A DNA stretch of 64,000 nucleotides from Streptomyces showdoensis (lineage in GTDB: Bacteria > Actinomycetota > Actinomycetes > Streptomycetales > Streptomycetaceae), in assembly GCF_039535475.1 (NCBI RefSeq), contig NZ_BAAAXG010000004.1, positions 62,001 through 126,000 of the forward strand, written 5' to 3'. The notes under the pieces were generated by a model. The model was not told the origin of the DNA. It saw nothing but the letters and a program-made list of their open reading frames with translations, and ran no database searches. Shown here in pieces: positions 8,223-15,912 of the stretch (the first letter of the stretch is position 1; the number at the start of each line of letters is the position of its first letter). Made by a program: the position numbers and the translations under genes.

Positions 8223-10163
8223 GTGACACCCGGCACACTGCTCCGACGCGCGACCGCGGCCCTGGCCACGGTCTCCGCGCTGCTCATCGGCAGCCCCTCG
8301 GCGGGCGCCACCACACCCCCCGGCCCCGCCCCCGCGGCCGCCCCCACCGTCCTCACCGGAGCGCAGCTCGCCGCGTCCTGGACCGGGCCGCTCAGCACCC
8401 GCGGCCGCTGGATCGTCGACGCCGCCGGCAACCGCTTCAAGCTGAAGTCCGGCAACTGGGCCGGCGCCCAGGGCACCTACGAGGGCAGCGGGGACGTCAA
8501 CGACGTCACCAACCACCAGGCCGACCAGAACTCCCACAACATCCCGCTCGGCCTGGACCGCACGCCCGTCGACCGGATCCTGGCCGACTTCCACGCCCTC
8601 GGCCTCAACAGCATCCGGCTCCCCTTCGCCAACGCCCTCGTGCACGACACGGTGCCCGTGCCCGACTCCGCGGTCGCCGCCAATCCGCAGCTCAAGGGCA
8701 AGACCCCGTTGCAGATCATGGACGCCGTCGTCGCGGCGCTCACCGCCGACGGCTTCGCGGTCGTCCTGAACAACCACACCACCAGCTACCGCTTCTGCTG
8801 CGGCCTCGACGGCAACGAGCGCTGGAACAGCGGCCAGACCACCCGGCAGTGGATCGACGACTGGGTGTTCCTCGCCAAGCGCTACCAGAACAACACCCGC
8901 GTCGTCGGCGCCGACCTGCGCAACGAGGTCCGCCGCGACACCTGGAACGACGCCAACTGGGGCTGGGGCAACGACCACGACCTCAACAAGGCCTTCGAGG
9001 AGGCCGGCAACGAGATCCTCCAGGCCGACCCGGACCTCCTGATCGTCATGGAGGGCATCAACTGGCAGGGCATCCCCACCGACATCACGCCCCACGGCCG
9101 CCCGATGCTCACCCCGGTCGCCACCCTCTCCAACACCCTGATCCACTCCGACAAGCTGGTGTACGCGGCGCACTTCTACGGCTACACCGGACCGAACCAC
9201 ACCGGGGCCACCGGCACGGGCGAGACCCACGACCCGCGCTACGAGGAGCTCAGCCCCGAGGCCCTCGTCAAGGCCGTCGACGACGAGGCCCTCTTCGTCA
9301 CCCGCGACGGCCAGCACTTCACCGCCCCCGTCTGGATCAGCGAGTTCGGCGCCGGCGGCCGCGGCCCCGTCGACGCCCGGGAACGCGACTGGTTCACCCG
9401 CTTCACCGACATCCTGGTGCGCAACGACGCGGACTTCGCGATCTGGCCCCTCGTCGGCTGGACCGATGCCGCCGGCACCCCCAACGACAGCTGGGCCATG
9501 GTCGGCTACAGCGCGACCGGGACGCGCAACGGCGTCCTCGACCCCGGCGACTGGCGCGCAGCCGACTGGACCAAGCTGGTCGAGGCCCCCGCCCGCTCGG
9601 GCCGGATCGCCCCCGGCCCCCGCTGGAACATGCTCAACCTGGACTACGGCGACTACGACGTCTCCGCCACCATGCTCGCCAGGCCCGACTGGTCCCCGGG
9701 CAACCGCAAGGGCAACTGCCCCGACACCCAGCGCCTGGTCGGACTCGGCCGCAGCGACAGCCGCGGCCTGTGCACCGACGCCGGACAGCCCGCCAAGGCG
9801 AGCGGCGCCTGGACCACCGTCACCGACGAGCGGTACGTCACCGGCGGCGACTGGGCGAGCGGCTACAACAAGCTCCAGTGCCCCGACCGCACCTTCGCCG
9901 TCGGCTACAGCGTCCGCTCCAACGCCATGTCCGCCCTCCTGTGCGCCCCCGCCACGGCCGCCCTGCCGGTCAACGGGCGCGTGCTCTGGTTCGACCACGG
10001 CGACAACCGGCCCGCCACCGGCGGCTCGACCGGCAGCGACTGGGCCCCCGGCTACTACAAGGGCCAGTGCGCCGACGGCGAGTACCTCGCCGGGGTCGCC
10101 TTCACCTGGAAGTGGAACCACGGGGGCGTCCCCGACGCGCTGCTGTGCCGCCCGCTCGCCTGA
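8223..10163 (+). CDS. Secreted glycoside hydrolase family 5 (cellulase-like) with triple C-terminal repeat
   Basis: A 646-residue secreted enzyme. A signal peptide (about residues 1-30, ending GSPSAGATT) precedes a GH5 (beta/alpha)8 domain to about residue 440. The acid/base Glu235 is in DLRNEVRRD and the nucleophile Glu374 is in WISEFGAGG. The C-terminus carries three copies (489-519, 543-577, 606-646) of a motif DW(S/A)xGxxKxxC ending in LC, each with two Cys. GTG at 8223 lies five bases after AGGAG. Position after the permeases suggests it cuts an extracellular beta-glycan to feed the importer. GH5 acts on cellulose, mannan, xyloglucan and others; the exact polymer cannot be told here. Confidence 0.88.
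   Translation: MTPGTLLRRATAALATVSALLIGSPSAGATTPPGPAPAAAPTVLTGAQLAASWTGPLSTRGRWIVDAAGNRFKLKSGNWAGAQGTYEGSGDVNDVTNHQADQNSHNIPLGLDRTPVDRILADFHALGLNSIRLPFANALVHDTVPVPDSAVAANPQLKGKTPLQIMDAVVAALTADGFAVVLNNHTTSYRFCCGLDGNERWNSGQTTRQWIDDWVFLAKRYQNNTRVVGADLRNEVRRDTWNDANWGWGNDHDLNKAFEEAGNEILQADPDLLIVMEGINWQGIPTDITPHGRPMLTPVATLSNTLIHSDKLVYAAHFYGYTGPNHTGATGTGETHDPRYEELSPEALVKAVDDEALFVTRDGQHFTAPVWISEFGAGGRGPVDARERDWFTRFTDILVRNDADFAIWPLVGWTDAAGTPNDSWAMVGYSATGTRNGVLDPGDWRAADWTKLVEAPARSGRIAPGPRWNMLNLDYGDYDVSATMLARPDWSPGNRKGNCPDTQRLVGLGRSDSRGLCTDAGQPAKASGAWTTVTDERYVTGGDWASGYNKLQCPDRTFAVGYSVRSNAMSALLCAPATAALPVNGRVLWFDHGDNRPATGGSTGSDWAPGYYKGQCADGEYLAGVAFTWKWNHGGVPDALLCRPLA
9687..10160 (+). repeat. Three protein-level repeats in the GH5 C-terminus
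   Basis: Residues 489-519, 543-577 and 606-646 of the GH5 enzyme share DW(S/A)xGxxKxxC, a mid-repeat Gly and a terminal LC. The paired Cys suggest one disulfide per repeat. I do not recognise the family; a carbohydrate- or wall-binding role is inferred only from its place on a secreted hydrolase. Confidence 0.7.
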
Positions 10164-10277
10164 CCACCGGCGCCCGCTCGTCCGACCGCCGGCCGGCCGC
10201 TCACCCGAGCACCCGGCCGGCGCCGCACCTGATCCACCCGCACCTCGTTCCCTGAGCTCCTGAGGAGTACCGCCGCC

Positions 10278-12032
10278 ATGCCCCGACTGGAGATCGCCGA
10301 CGACGGCTTCCGTCTCGACGACCGCCCGTTCCGGATCCTCTCCGGCGCCCTGCACTACTTCCGCGTCCACCCGGACCAGTGGGCGGACCGCCTCCACAAG
10401 GCACGGCTCCTCGGCCTCAACACGGTCGAGACCTACGTCCCGTGGAACCTGCACGCCCCGCGCCCCGGGGAGTTCCGCATGGACGCGGGTCTCGACCTGC
10501 CCCGCTTCCTCGACCTGGCCGCCGCCGAAGGACTCCACGTCCTGCTCAGGCCCGGCCCCTACATCTGCGCGGAGTGGGAGGGCGGCGGCCTGCCGTCCTG
10601 GCTGCTCGCCGACGACGACCTCGTGCTGCGCAGCCGCGACCCGCGCTTCCTGCGGGCCGTCGACGGGTACCTCGGCGCGCTCCTGCCCCCGCTCCACCGC
10701 CACCTCGCCAGCCACGGCGGGCCGGTCATCGCCGTCCAGCTGGAGAACGAGTACGGCGCCCACGGCGACGACACCGCCTACCTCGCCGAACTCGCCGCCC
10801 TGCTGCGCCGGCACGGCGTCGACGTCCCCCTCTTCACCTGCGACCAGCCCGCCGACCTGGCCCGCGGCGGCCTGGACGGCGTCCTCGCCACCGCGAACTT
10901 CGGCAGCCGGGTCAGCTCGGGCCTCGCCGCCCTCCGCGCCCACCAGCCCAAGGGCCCCCTGATGTGCGCCGAGTTCTGGATCGGCTGGTTCGACCGCTGG
11001 GGCGGCATCCACACCCGCCGCGACGCCGACGAGGCCGCGAGCGAACTCGACCGGCTGCTCGCCGCCGGAGCCTCCGTCAACATCTACATGTTCCACGGCG
11101 GCACCAACTTCGGCTTCACCAACGGCGCCAACGACAAGGGCACCTACCGCCCCACCGTCACCTCCTACGACTACGACTCCCTCCTGGACGAGGCCGGCGA
11201 CCCCACCGCCAAGTACGCGGCCTTCCGCGAGGTCATCGCCCGCCACGCCCCCGTCCCCGACGAGCCCGTCCCCCCGGCCGCTCCCAAGGCCGCCCACGGG
11301 GCCGTGGAACTCCCGTACACCGCCTCCCTCCTCGGCCAGGCCGACGCCCTCGGCACCCCCGAGAAGGCGGACCGGCCGCTCACCATGGAGGAGCTCGGCC
11401 AGTCCTTCGGCTTCGTCCTGTACGAGACCGAGCTGACCGCGCCCGGGCCGGCGGTCCTGCACGCGGAACGGGTCCACGACCGCGCCCAGGTCTTCGTCGA
11501 CGGACAGCCGGTCGGGGTCCTGGAGCGCGAGAACCACGAGCACGCCCTCGCCTTCACCGTCCCCCGGCCGGGCGCCGCACTGACCGTCCTCGTCGAGAAC
11601 CAGGGCCGGGTCAACTACGGGGCGGCCCTCCACGACCGCAAGGGCCTCCTCGGCCGCGTCACCGTCGACGGGCAGCCGCCCGCCGCCTGGCACAGCCGCG
11701 CCCTGCCCCTCGACCGCCTCGATCCCCTCGCCTTCCGCCCCACCGGCCCCGAGGCCCCGCCGGTCGGGCCCGCGTTCCACCGCGGTACCTTCACCGTGGC
11801 CGGGCCCGCCGACACGTACCTGCACCTGGACGGCTGGACCAAGGGCCTGGCCTGGATCAACGGCTTCCCGCTCGGGCGCTACTGGTCCCGCGGTCCGCAG
11901 ACCAGCCTGTACGTCCCGGCACCCGTCCTGCGCGAGGGCGAGAACGAGCTCACCGTCCTCGAACTCCACGCCTCCACCGGCCGCCACGTCCACCTGCGGG
12001 ACACCCCCGCCCTCGGGGCCACCGAGGAGTGA
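10278..12032 (+). CDS. Beta-galactosidase, glycoside hydrolase family 35
   Basis: A 584-residue GH35 beta-galactosidase. The N-terminal barrel holds the family signature GLNTVETYVPWNLHAPRPGEF, acid/base Glu158 in QLENEYG and nucleophile Glu232 in CAEFWIGWFDRWG. The C-terminal part has the beta-sandwich blocks ending in INGFPLGRYWSRGPQ. No signal peptide is present, so it should act in the cytoplasm on imported, galactose-capped oligosaccharides. It follows the GH5 gene by 114 bases with TGAGGAGTACC before ATG and probably belongs to the same transcript. With the alpha-galactosidase it lets the cell strip both alpha- and beta-linked galactose. Confidence 0.93.
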   Translation: MPRLEIADDGFRLDDRPFRILSGALHYFRVHPDQWADRLHKARLLGLNTVETYVPWNLHAPRPGEFRMDAGLDLPRFLDLAAAEGLHVLLRPGPYICAEWEGGGLPSWLLADDDLVLRSRDPRFLRAVDGYLGALLPPLHRHLASHGGPVIAVQLENEYGAHGDDTAYLAELAALLRRHGVDVPLFTCDQPADLARGGLDGVLATANFGSRVSSGLAALRAHQPKGPLMCAEFWIGWFDRWGGIHTRRDADEAASELDRLLAAGASVNIYMFHGGTNFGFTNGANDKGTYRPTVTSYDYDSLLDEAGDPTAKYAAFREVIARHAPVPDEPVPPAAPKAAHGAVELPYTASLLGQADALGTPEKADRPLTMEELGQSFGFVLYETELTAPGPAVLHAERVHDRAQVFVDGQPVGVLERENHEHALAFTVPRPGAALTVLVENQGRVNYGAALHDRKGLLGRVTVDGQPPAAWHSRALPLDRLDPLAFRPTGPEAPPVGPAFHRGTFTVAGPADTYLHLDGWTKGLAWINGFPLGRYWSRGPQTSLYVPAPVLREGENELTVLELHASTGRHVHLRDTPALGATEE

Positions 12033-12091
12033 CCGCCCGCCGCCGGGCCTCCGCCCCGCCCGACCCGCCGCCGCGCCCCGAAGGAGCCGCC

Positions 12092-12871
12092 ATGCCCGGC
12101 ATCCCCCGCCCGAACGCCGTCCTCTTCGACATGGACGGCACCCTCGTCGACACCGAACGCCTCTGGCAGCAGGCGGTCGAGGAGGAGGCCCGGCGCCTCG
12201 GCCTCGTCCTCGGGGACGCGGACGTCGCCTTCGTCCGCGGCCGCGCGATCGAGGACTGCGCCGCCTACCTGGTCCGGCTCGCGGACGGCTCCACGGACCC
12301 GCTCCGGCTGGGCGCCTCCCTCGGCGCGCGCTTCGCGGAACTCGTCCGAGGCCGGGTCGTCCCGCTGCCCGGAGCCCTGGAGCTGCTGGCGGCGCTCCGT
12401 ACCGCGGGCGTGCCCACGGCCCTGGTCTCCGCCTCGCCCCGGCCCGTCGTGGACACCGTCCTCGACGCCCTCGGACGCCACTGGTTCACCACCTCCGTCG
12501 CCGAGGGCGAGACCCCGCGCACCAAACCGGCCCCCGACCCGTACCGGGCGGCCGTCGCCGCCCTCGGCCTCGCGCCGGGGGCCTGCGTCGCCGTCGAGGA
12601 CACCCCGACCGGAGTCGCCTCCGCCGAGGCGGCCGGCTGCGCCGTCGTGGCCGTCCCCTCGCTCACGCCCATCCCGCCGGGACCGCGCCGCCGGGTCGCC
12701 CGCAGCCTGCTGGACGTCGACCTCGCCCTGCTGGGGAGCCTGGCGCCGGGGGAGTGGAGCGTGCCGGGGGAGGGAGACGGACCCGGGGAGGGAGACGGGC
12801 CGGGGGAGGGAGACGGGCCGGGGGAGGAGGGAGCGGGGCGCGCCGGGAAAACCCGTCGAGAGGGCGGGTGA
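12092..12871 (+). CDS. HAD-IA family hydrolase (beta-phosphoglucomutase-like)
   Basis: A 259-residue haloacid-dehalogenase phosphatase or mutase. Motif I is FDMDGTLVDTE, motif II is LVSASPR, the motif III Lys lies in TKPAPDPY and motif IV is VEDTPTGVASAEAAG. ATG at 12092 follows GAAGGAG. As last gene of the glycosidase run it may dephosphorylate or isomerise a sugar phosphate, but HAD substrates cannot be predicted from sequence. The C-terminal 25 residues are a low-complexity tail with repeated GDGPGE, absent from typical relatives. Confidence 0.85.
   Translation: MPGIPRPNAVLFDMDGTLVDTERLWQQAVEEEARRLGLVLGDADVAFVRGRAIEDCAAYLVRLADGSTDPLRLGASLGARFAELVRGRVVPLPGALELLAALRTAGVPTALVSASPRPVVDTVLDALGRHWFTTSVAEGETPRTKPAPDPYRAAVAALGLAPGACVAVEDTPTGVASAEAAGCAVVAVPSLTPIPPGPRRRVARSLLDVDLALLGSLAPGEWSVPGEGDGPGEGDGPGEGDGPGEEGAGRAGKTRREGG
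12763..12822 (+). repeat. 18-bp tandem repeat encoding GDGPGE
   Basis: About three copies of an 18-bp unit like CCGGGGGAGGGAGACGGG lie in frame at the 3' end of the HAD gene and extend it with repeated GDGPGE. The unit is a multiple of three, so copy number can change without breaking the frame. Confidence 0.65.
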
Positions 12872-12927
12872 TCTCTGACAGGGTGACCCCGTCCCGTACC
12901 GCCCCACCCCGCCCGAAAGGGAAGCCC

Positions 12928-13338
12928 GTGCCGCGTGCCGTCGAGCTGATCCGCTCCGCCTCCCTGTCCGACGTCGCCGAGTACGCCTACGCGGCCACCG
13001 CGCCGGCCGAGGCGCGGCTGATCTTCCTGGCCGGGGCGTGCCCGCTCGACGCCGACGGCGCCACCGTGGCCGTCGGTGACGTCGCCGGACAGGCCGCGCA
13101 GGCCGTGGCGAACCTGCGGACCGCCCTGAAGGACGCCGGCGCCACGCTGCAGGACGTCATCAGCACCCGCGTCCTCGTCGCCACCCACCGGCAGCCGGAC
13201 CTGGTCACGGCGTGGGAGGTGGTCCGCGACGCCTTCGGCGACCACGACGTGCCCAGCACCCTGATGGGCGTGACCGTGCTCGGCTACCACGACCAGCTCG
13301 TGGAGATCGAGGCGGTCGCCGCGGTGCTCGACGCCTGA
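12928..13338 (+). CDS. RidA family protein (YjgF/YER057c/UK114)
   Basis: A 136-residue RidA-type protein. Relatives form trimers whose interface clefts hydrolyse reactive enamine/imine intermediates from PLP enzymes. The family blocks FLAGACPLD, LRTALKDAGATLQDVISTRVLVA with its cleft Arg, and a C-terminal LVEIEAVAAV are present. GTG at 12928 is chosen because AAAGGGAAG precedes it and the family begins there; the frame is open much further upstream but overlaps the HAD gene. It is convergent with the SpoIIE gene only 15 bases away. Confidence 0.85.
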   Translation: MPRAVELIRSASLSDVAEYAYAATAPAEARLIFLAGACPLDADGATVAVGDVAGQAAQAVANLRTALKDAGATLQDVISTRVLVATHRQPDLVTAWEVVRDAFGDHDVPSTLMGVTVLGYHDQLVEIEAVAAVLDA

Positions 13339-13353
13339 GCCGCGCGGGGACCG

Positions 13354-15912
13354 TCAGCGGGGGAGCTCCTGCTCCGCCCAGATGGTCTTGCCGCGGCGGC
13401 TGTAGCGGCTGCCCCAGCGGGTGGTGAGCTGGGCCACCAGATACAGGCCCCGGCCGCCCTCGTCGGTCAGCTGCGCCCGCCGCATCCGCGGGTGGGTGGC
13501 GCTCGGGTCGGACACCTCGCAGACCAGCCGGCCGGCCCGGATCAGCCGCACCTCCACCGGGCCGCCCGCGTACCGGATCGCGTTGGTGACCAGCTCGCTG
13601 AGCACGAGCTCGGTGGTGAACACCAGCTCGTCGAGGTCCCAGGCCCGCAACTGCGCCGCGGCGGCCTCGCGCACCCGCCCCACCGCCGCCGGATCGGCCT
13701 CCACCGGCCAGGCGGCCGCGTCCTCCGGCGGCACCGTGCGGGTACGGGCGAGCAGCAGCGTCACGTCGTCCGCGAGCCCGACGACGGGCCGGCCCGTCAC
13801 GATCTCCCGGCCGAGCTCCCGCAGCGGCCCCGCCAGCGCCGCGGGCCGGGCCAGCCGGGCGGCCAGTTCGGCCATGCCCACGTCCATGTCGCCGTCCCGG
13901 CCCTCGATCAGGCCGTCGGTGTACAGGGCGAGGACGCTGCCGGGGGCCAGGTCGACCTCCGTCGTCTCGAAGGGCAGCCCGCCGACCCCGAGCGGCGGCC
14001 CGGGATCCACCGGCAGGTACGTCACCTTCCCCGCGGGGTCCGCCACGACCGGCGGGGGATGCCCCGCGGACGCCACCGCGCACCGCCGCGAGATCGGGTC
14101 GTAGATCGCGTACACGCAGGTCGCGCCCGTGGGGGAGGTCGCGTGCCGGTCCCGCCAGCCGTCGTCGTCCGGCTCGCCCTCGTCCGCCGCGTCCCCCGGC
14201 TCCTCGGGGTAGGCCGCCAACTGGGAGACCAGGTCGTCCAGATGGGCCATCAGCTCGTCGGGTTCGAGGTCGAGGTCGGCGAGGGTGCGCACGGCCGTCC
14301 GCAGCCGGCCCATGGTGGCCGTGGCGGCCAGGCCGTGCCCGACCACGTCCCCCACGACCAGCGCGACCCGCGCGGAGGACAGCGGGATCACGTCGAACCA
14401 GTCCCCGCCGACCCCGGTCGCCGTGCCGGCCGGGAGGTAGACGGCGGAGGTGCTCGCCGCGGGCGTCTCGCTCTGCGTCGGAGGCAGCATGCTGCGCTGG
14501 AGGCCGACGGCCGCCCGGTGCTCCCGGGTGAACCGCCGGGCGTTGTCGAGCGCGAGACCGGCCCGGCCCGCGATCTCGCGCAGCAGGTCCTGGTCGGGGG
14601 CCTGGTACGGGCCCCGGTCGGCGTGCCGGCCGACGGACACCCGGCCGAGCACCATCCCGCGCGCCCGGAGCGGGGCCGTCATGGTCAACGGGTAGCCGCC
14701 GACGGCCGGGGCGTCGACCGCAGGACCGGTGCCCGCGCCGCCGTCGGCGGGGACGACGGCGAGGACGGCCCCCGGGTCCGCGGGATTCCCGGCCCCCGCG
14801 GGGGTCCTCGGACCGCCGCCGTCGCTCCGGGCGCCGATGCCGCCGTCGCTCCGGGCGCCGATGCCGCCCTCGCCACCGCCACCGCGCGCTTCCGGTCCGT
14901 CGGGCCCCTCGGTCCCGCTCTCCCCGTCGTCCCCGGGGACCTCCCCGTCGTCCCCGGAGGCGTCGGCGAGCCGTCCCGCCACGGCCGTGCGGCGCAGCAG
15001 CAGCCGGCCCTCCCGGTCGGGCACCGGCTCCTCGCCGTACACCACTCCGTCGGCGAGCTCGACCACGGCCAGGTCGCCCAGGCCCGGCACCAGCGCGGCG
15101 GCGAGCTCCCGGCCCGTGTCGGTGACCGACAGGGAACGGCCGACCGAGGCGGTGGCACGGTGCAGCAGCGCGAGGCGCTCGGTCGAGCGGCGCAGCTCGG
15201 TCACGTCGGTGAACAGCGCGGTCAGCCCCAGCACCTGCCCGTCGGGCGACTGCAGACGGAACGCCGAGATCGAGATGATCACCCCGCCGCGCGGATCGTC
15301 GAGCGTCCGCAGGACCTCCTCCACCCCCATCAGCGGGGTGCCCGTGCGCAGGACCTGACGCAGCTTCTCCTCGATCGCGTCCGCGTCCCCGGGCCACAGG
15401 AAGTCGCCGAGACGCCGCCCCCGCAGGTCGGCCGGCACGCCGGTGTACGGCAGGAGGTGGGTGTTGGTCCGCAGCAGCCGCAGCCCCGCGTCGAACACGG
15501 CGAGCCCCACCCGGTCCTGCAGGAACAGCTCCCGGACGAACGCCCGGTCCTGGTGCCGCCGGACGGCCCGCGCCGCCGGGGTGGCCAGCACCAGGCACCC
15601 CGCGGGCTCGCGGTCGCCCGCGAGGTCGAACGCCTGGAAGACCACGGGCAGTTCCGCGCCCTGGCCGGTGCGCAGCACCGCGTCCCCGCGCCGGGCGCCC
15701 CGCGCGTACGCCGCGACGAGCCCGGGCCAGGCCGCGGGTTCCGCGAGCAGCGAGCGCGCCGACGTGCCGACCACCGCGGCGGCGGACCGGCCGAGCAGGG
15801 CCCCGGCCTCCGGGGTCCAGCCGTCGATCCGGCCCCGGCTGTCGATCAGCGCGGCGGCACCGTCCTCGGTGAAGGGCGGCAGGCCGTCGTCGGGCAGGAG
15901 CGCGTCGCTCAC
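13354..15912 (-). CDS. PAS/GAF/SpoIIE protein phosphatase with C-terminal HATPase domain
   Basis: An 852-residue RsbU-like signalling protein. In order: two PAS regions (about 15-120 and 130-250), a GAF region (about 260-460, split by a Gly/Asp/Pro-rich insert), a PP2C/SpoIIE phosphatase (about 480-700, with GVGGDWFDVIPL and VVGDVVGHG metal motifs), and an HATPase_c anti-sigma-type kinase (from about 720, with ELVLSELVTNAIRYAGG). Such proteins tune anti-anti-sigma factors. GTG at 15912 overlaps the upstream stop as GTGA, so it is coupled to the neighbouring SpoIIE gene. Having both phosphatase and kinase-like modules in one chain suggests a self-contained partner switch. Confidence 0.88.
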   Translation of the reverse strand: MSDALLPDDGLPPFTEDGAAALIDSRGRIDGWTPEAGALLGRSAAAVVGTSARSLLAEPAAWPGLVAAYARGARRGDAVLRTGQGAELPVVFQAFDLAGDREPAGCLVLATPAARAVRRHQDRAFVRELFLQDRVGLAVFDAGLRLLRTNTHLLPYTGVPADLRGRRLGDFLWPGDADAIEEKLRQVLRTGTPLMGVEEVLRTLDDPRGGVIISISAFRLQSPDGQVLGLTALFTDVTELRRSTERLALLHRATASVGRSLSVTDTGRELAAALVPGLGDLAVVELADGVVYGEEPVPDREGRLLLRRTAVAGRLADASGDDGEVPGDDGESGTEGPDGPEARGGGGEGGIGARSDGGIGARSDGGGPRTPAGAGNPADPGAVLAVVPADGGAGTGPAVDAPAVGGYPLTMTAPLRARGMVLGRVSVGRHADRGPYQAPDQDLLREIAGRAGLALDNARRFTREHRAAVGLQRSMLPPTQSETPAASTSAVYLPAGTATGVGGDWFDVIPLSSARVALVVGDVVGHGLAATATMGRLRTAVRTLADLDLEPDELMAHLDDLVSQLAAYPEEPGDAADEGEPDDDGWRDRHATSPTGATCVYAIYDPISRRCAVASAGHPPPVVADPAGKVTYLPVDPGPPLGVGGLPFETTEVDLAPGSVLALYTDGLIEGRDGDMDVGMAELAARLARPAALAGPLRELGREIVTGRPVVGLADDVTLLLARTRTVPPEDAAAWPVEADPAAVGRVREAAAAQLRAWDLDELVFTTELVLSELVTNAIRYAGGPVEVRLIRAGRLVCEVSDPSATHPRMRRAQLTDEGGRGLYLVAQLTTRWGSRYSRRGKTIWAEQELPR

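Noticed and set aside
8181..11993. A 1270-codon open frame on the minus strand opposite the GH5 and GH35 genes
   Set aside because: It is antisense to two clear glycosidases, is rich in Gly/Val/Ala repeats typical of high-GC shadow frames, and shows no domain.
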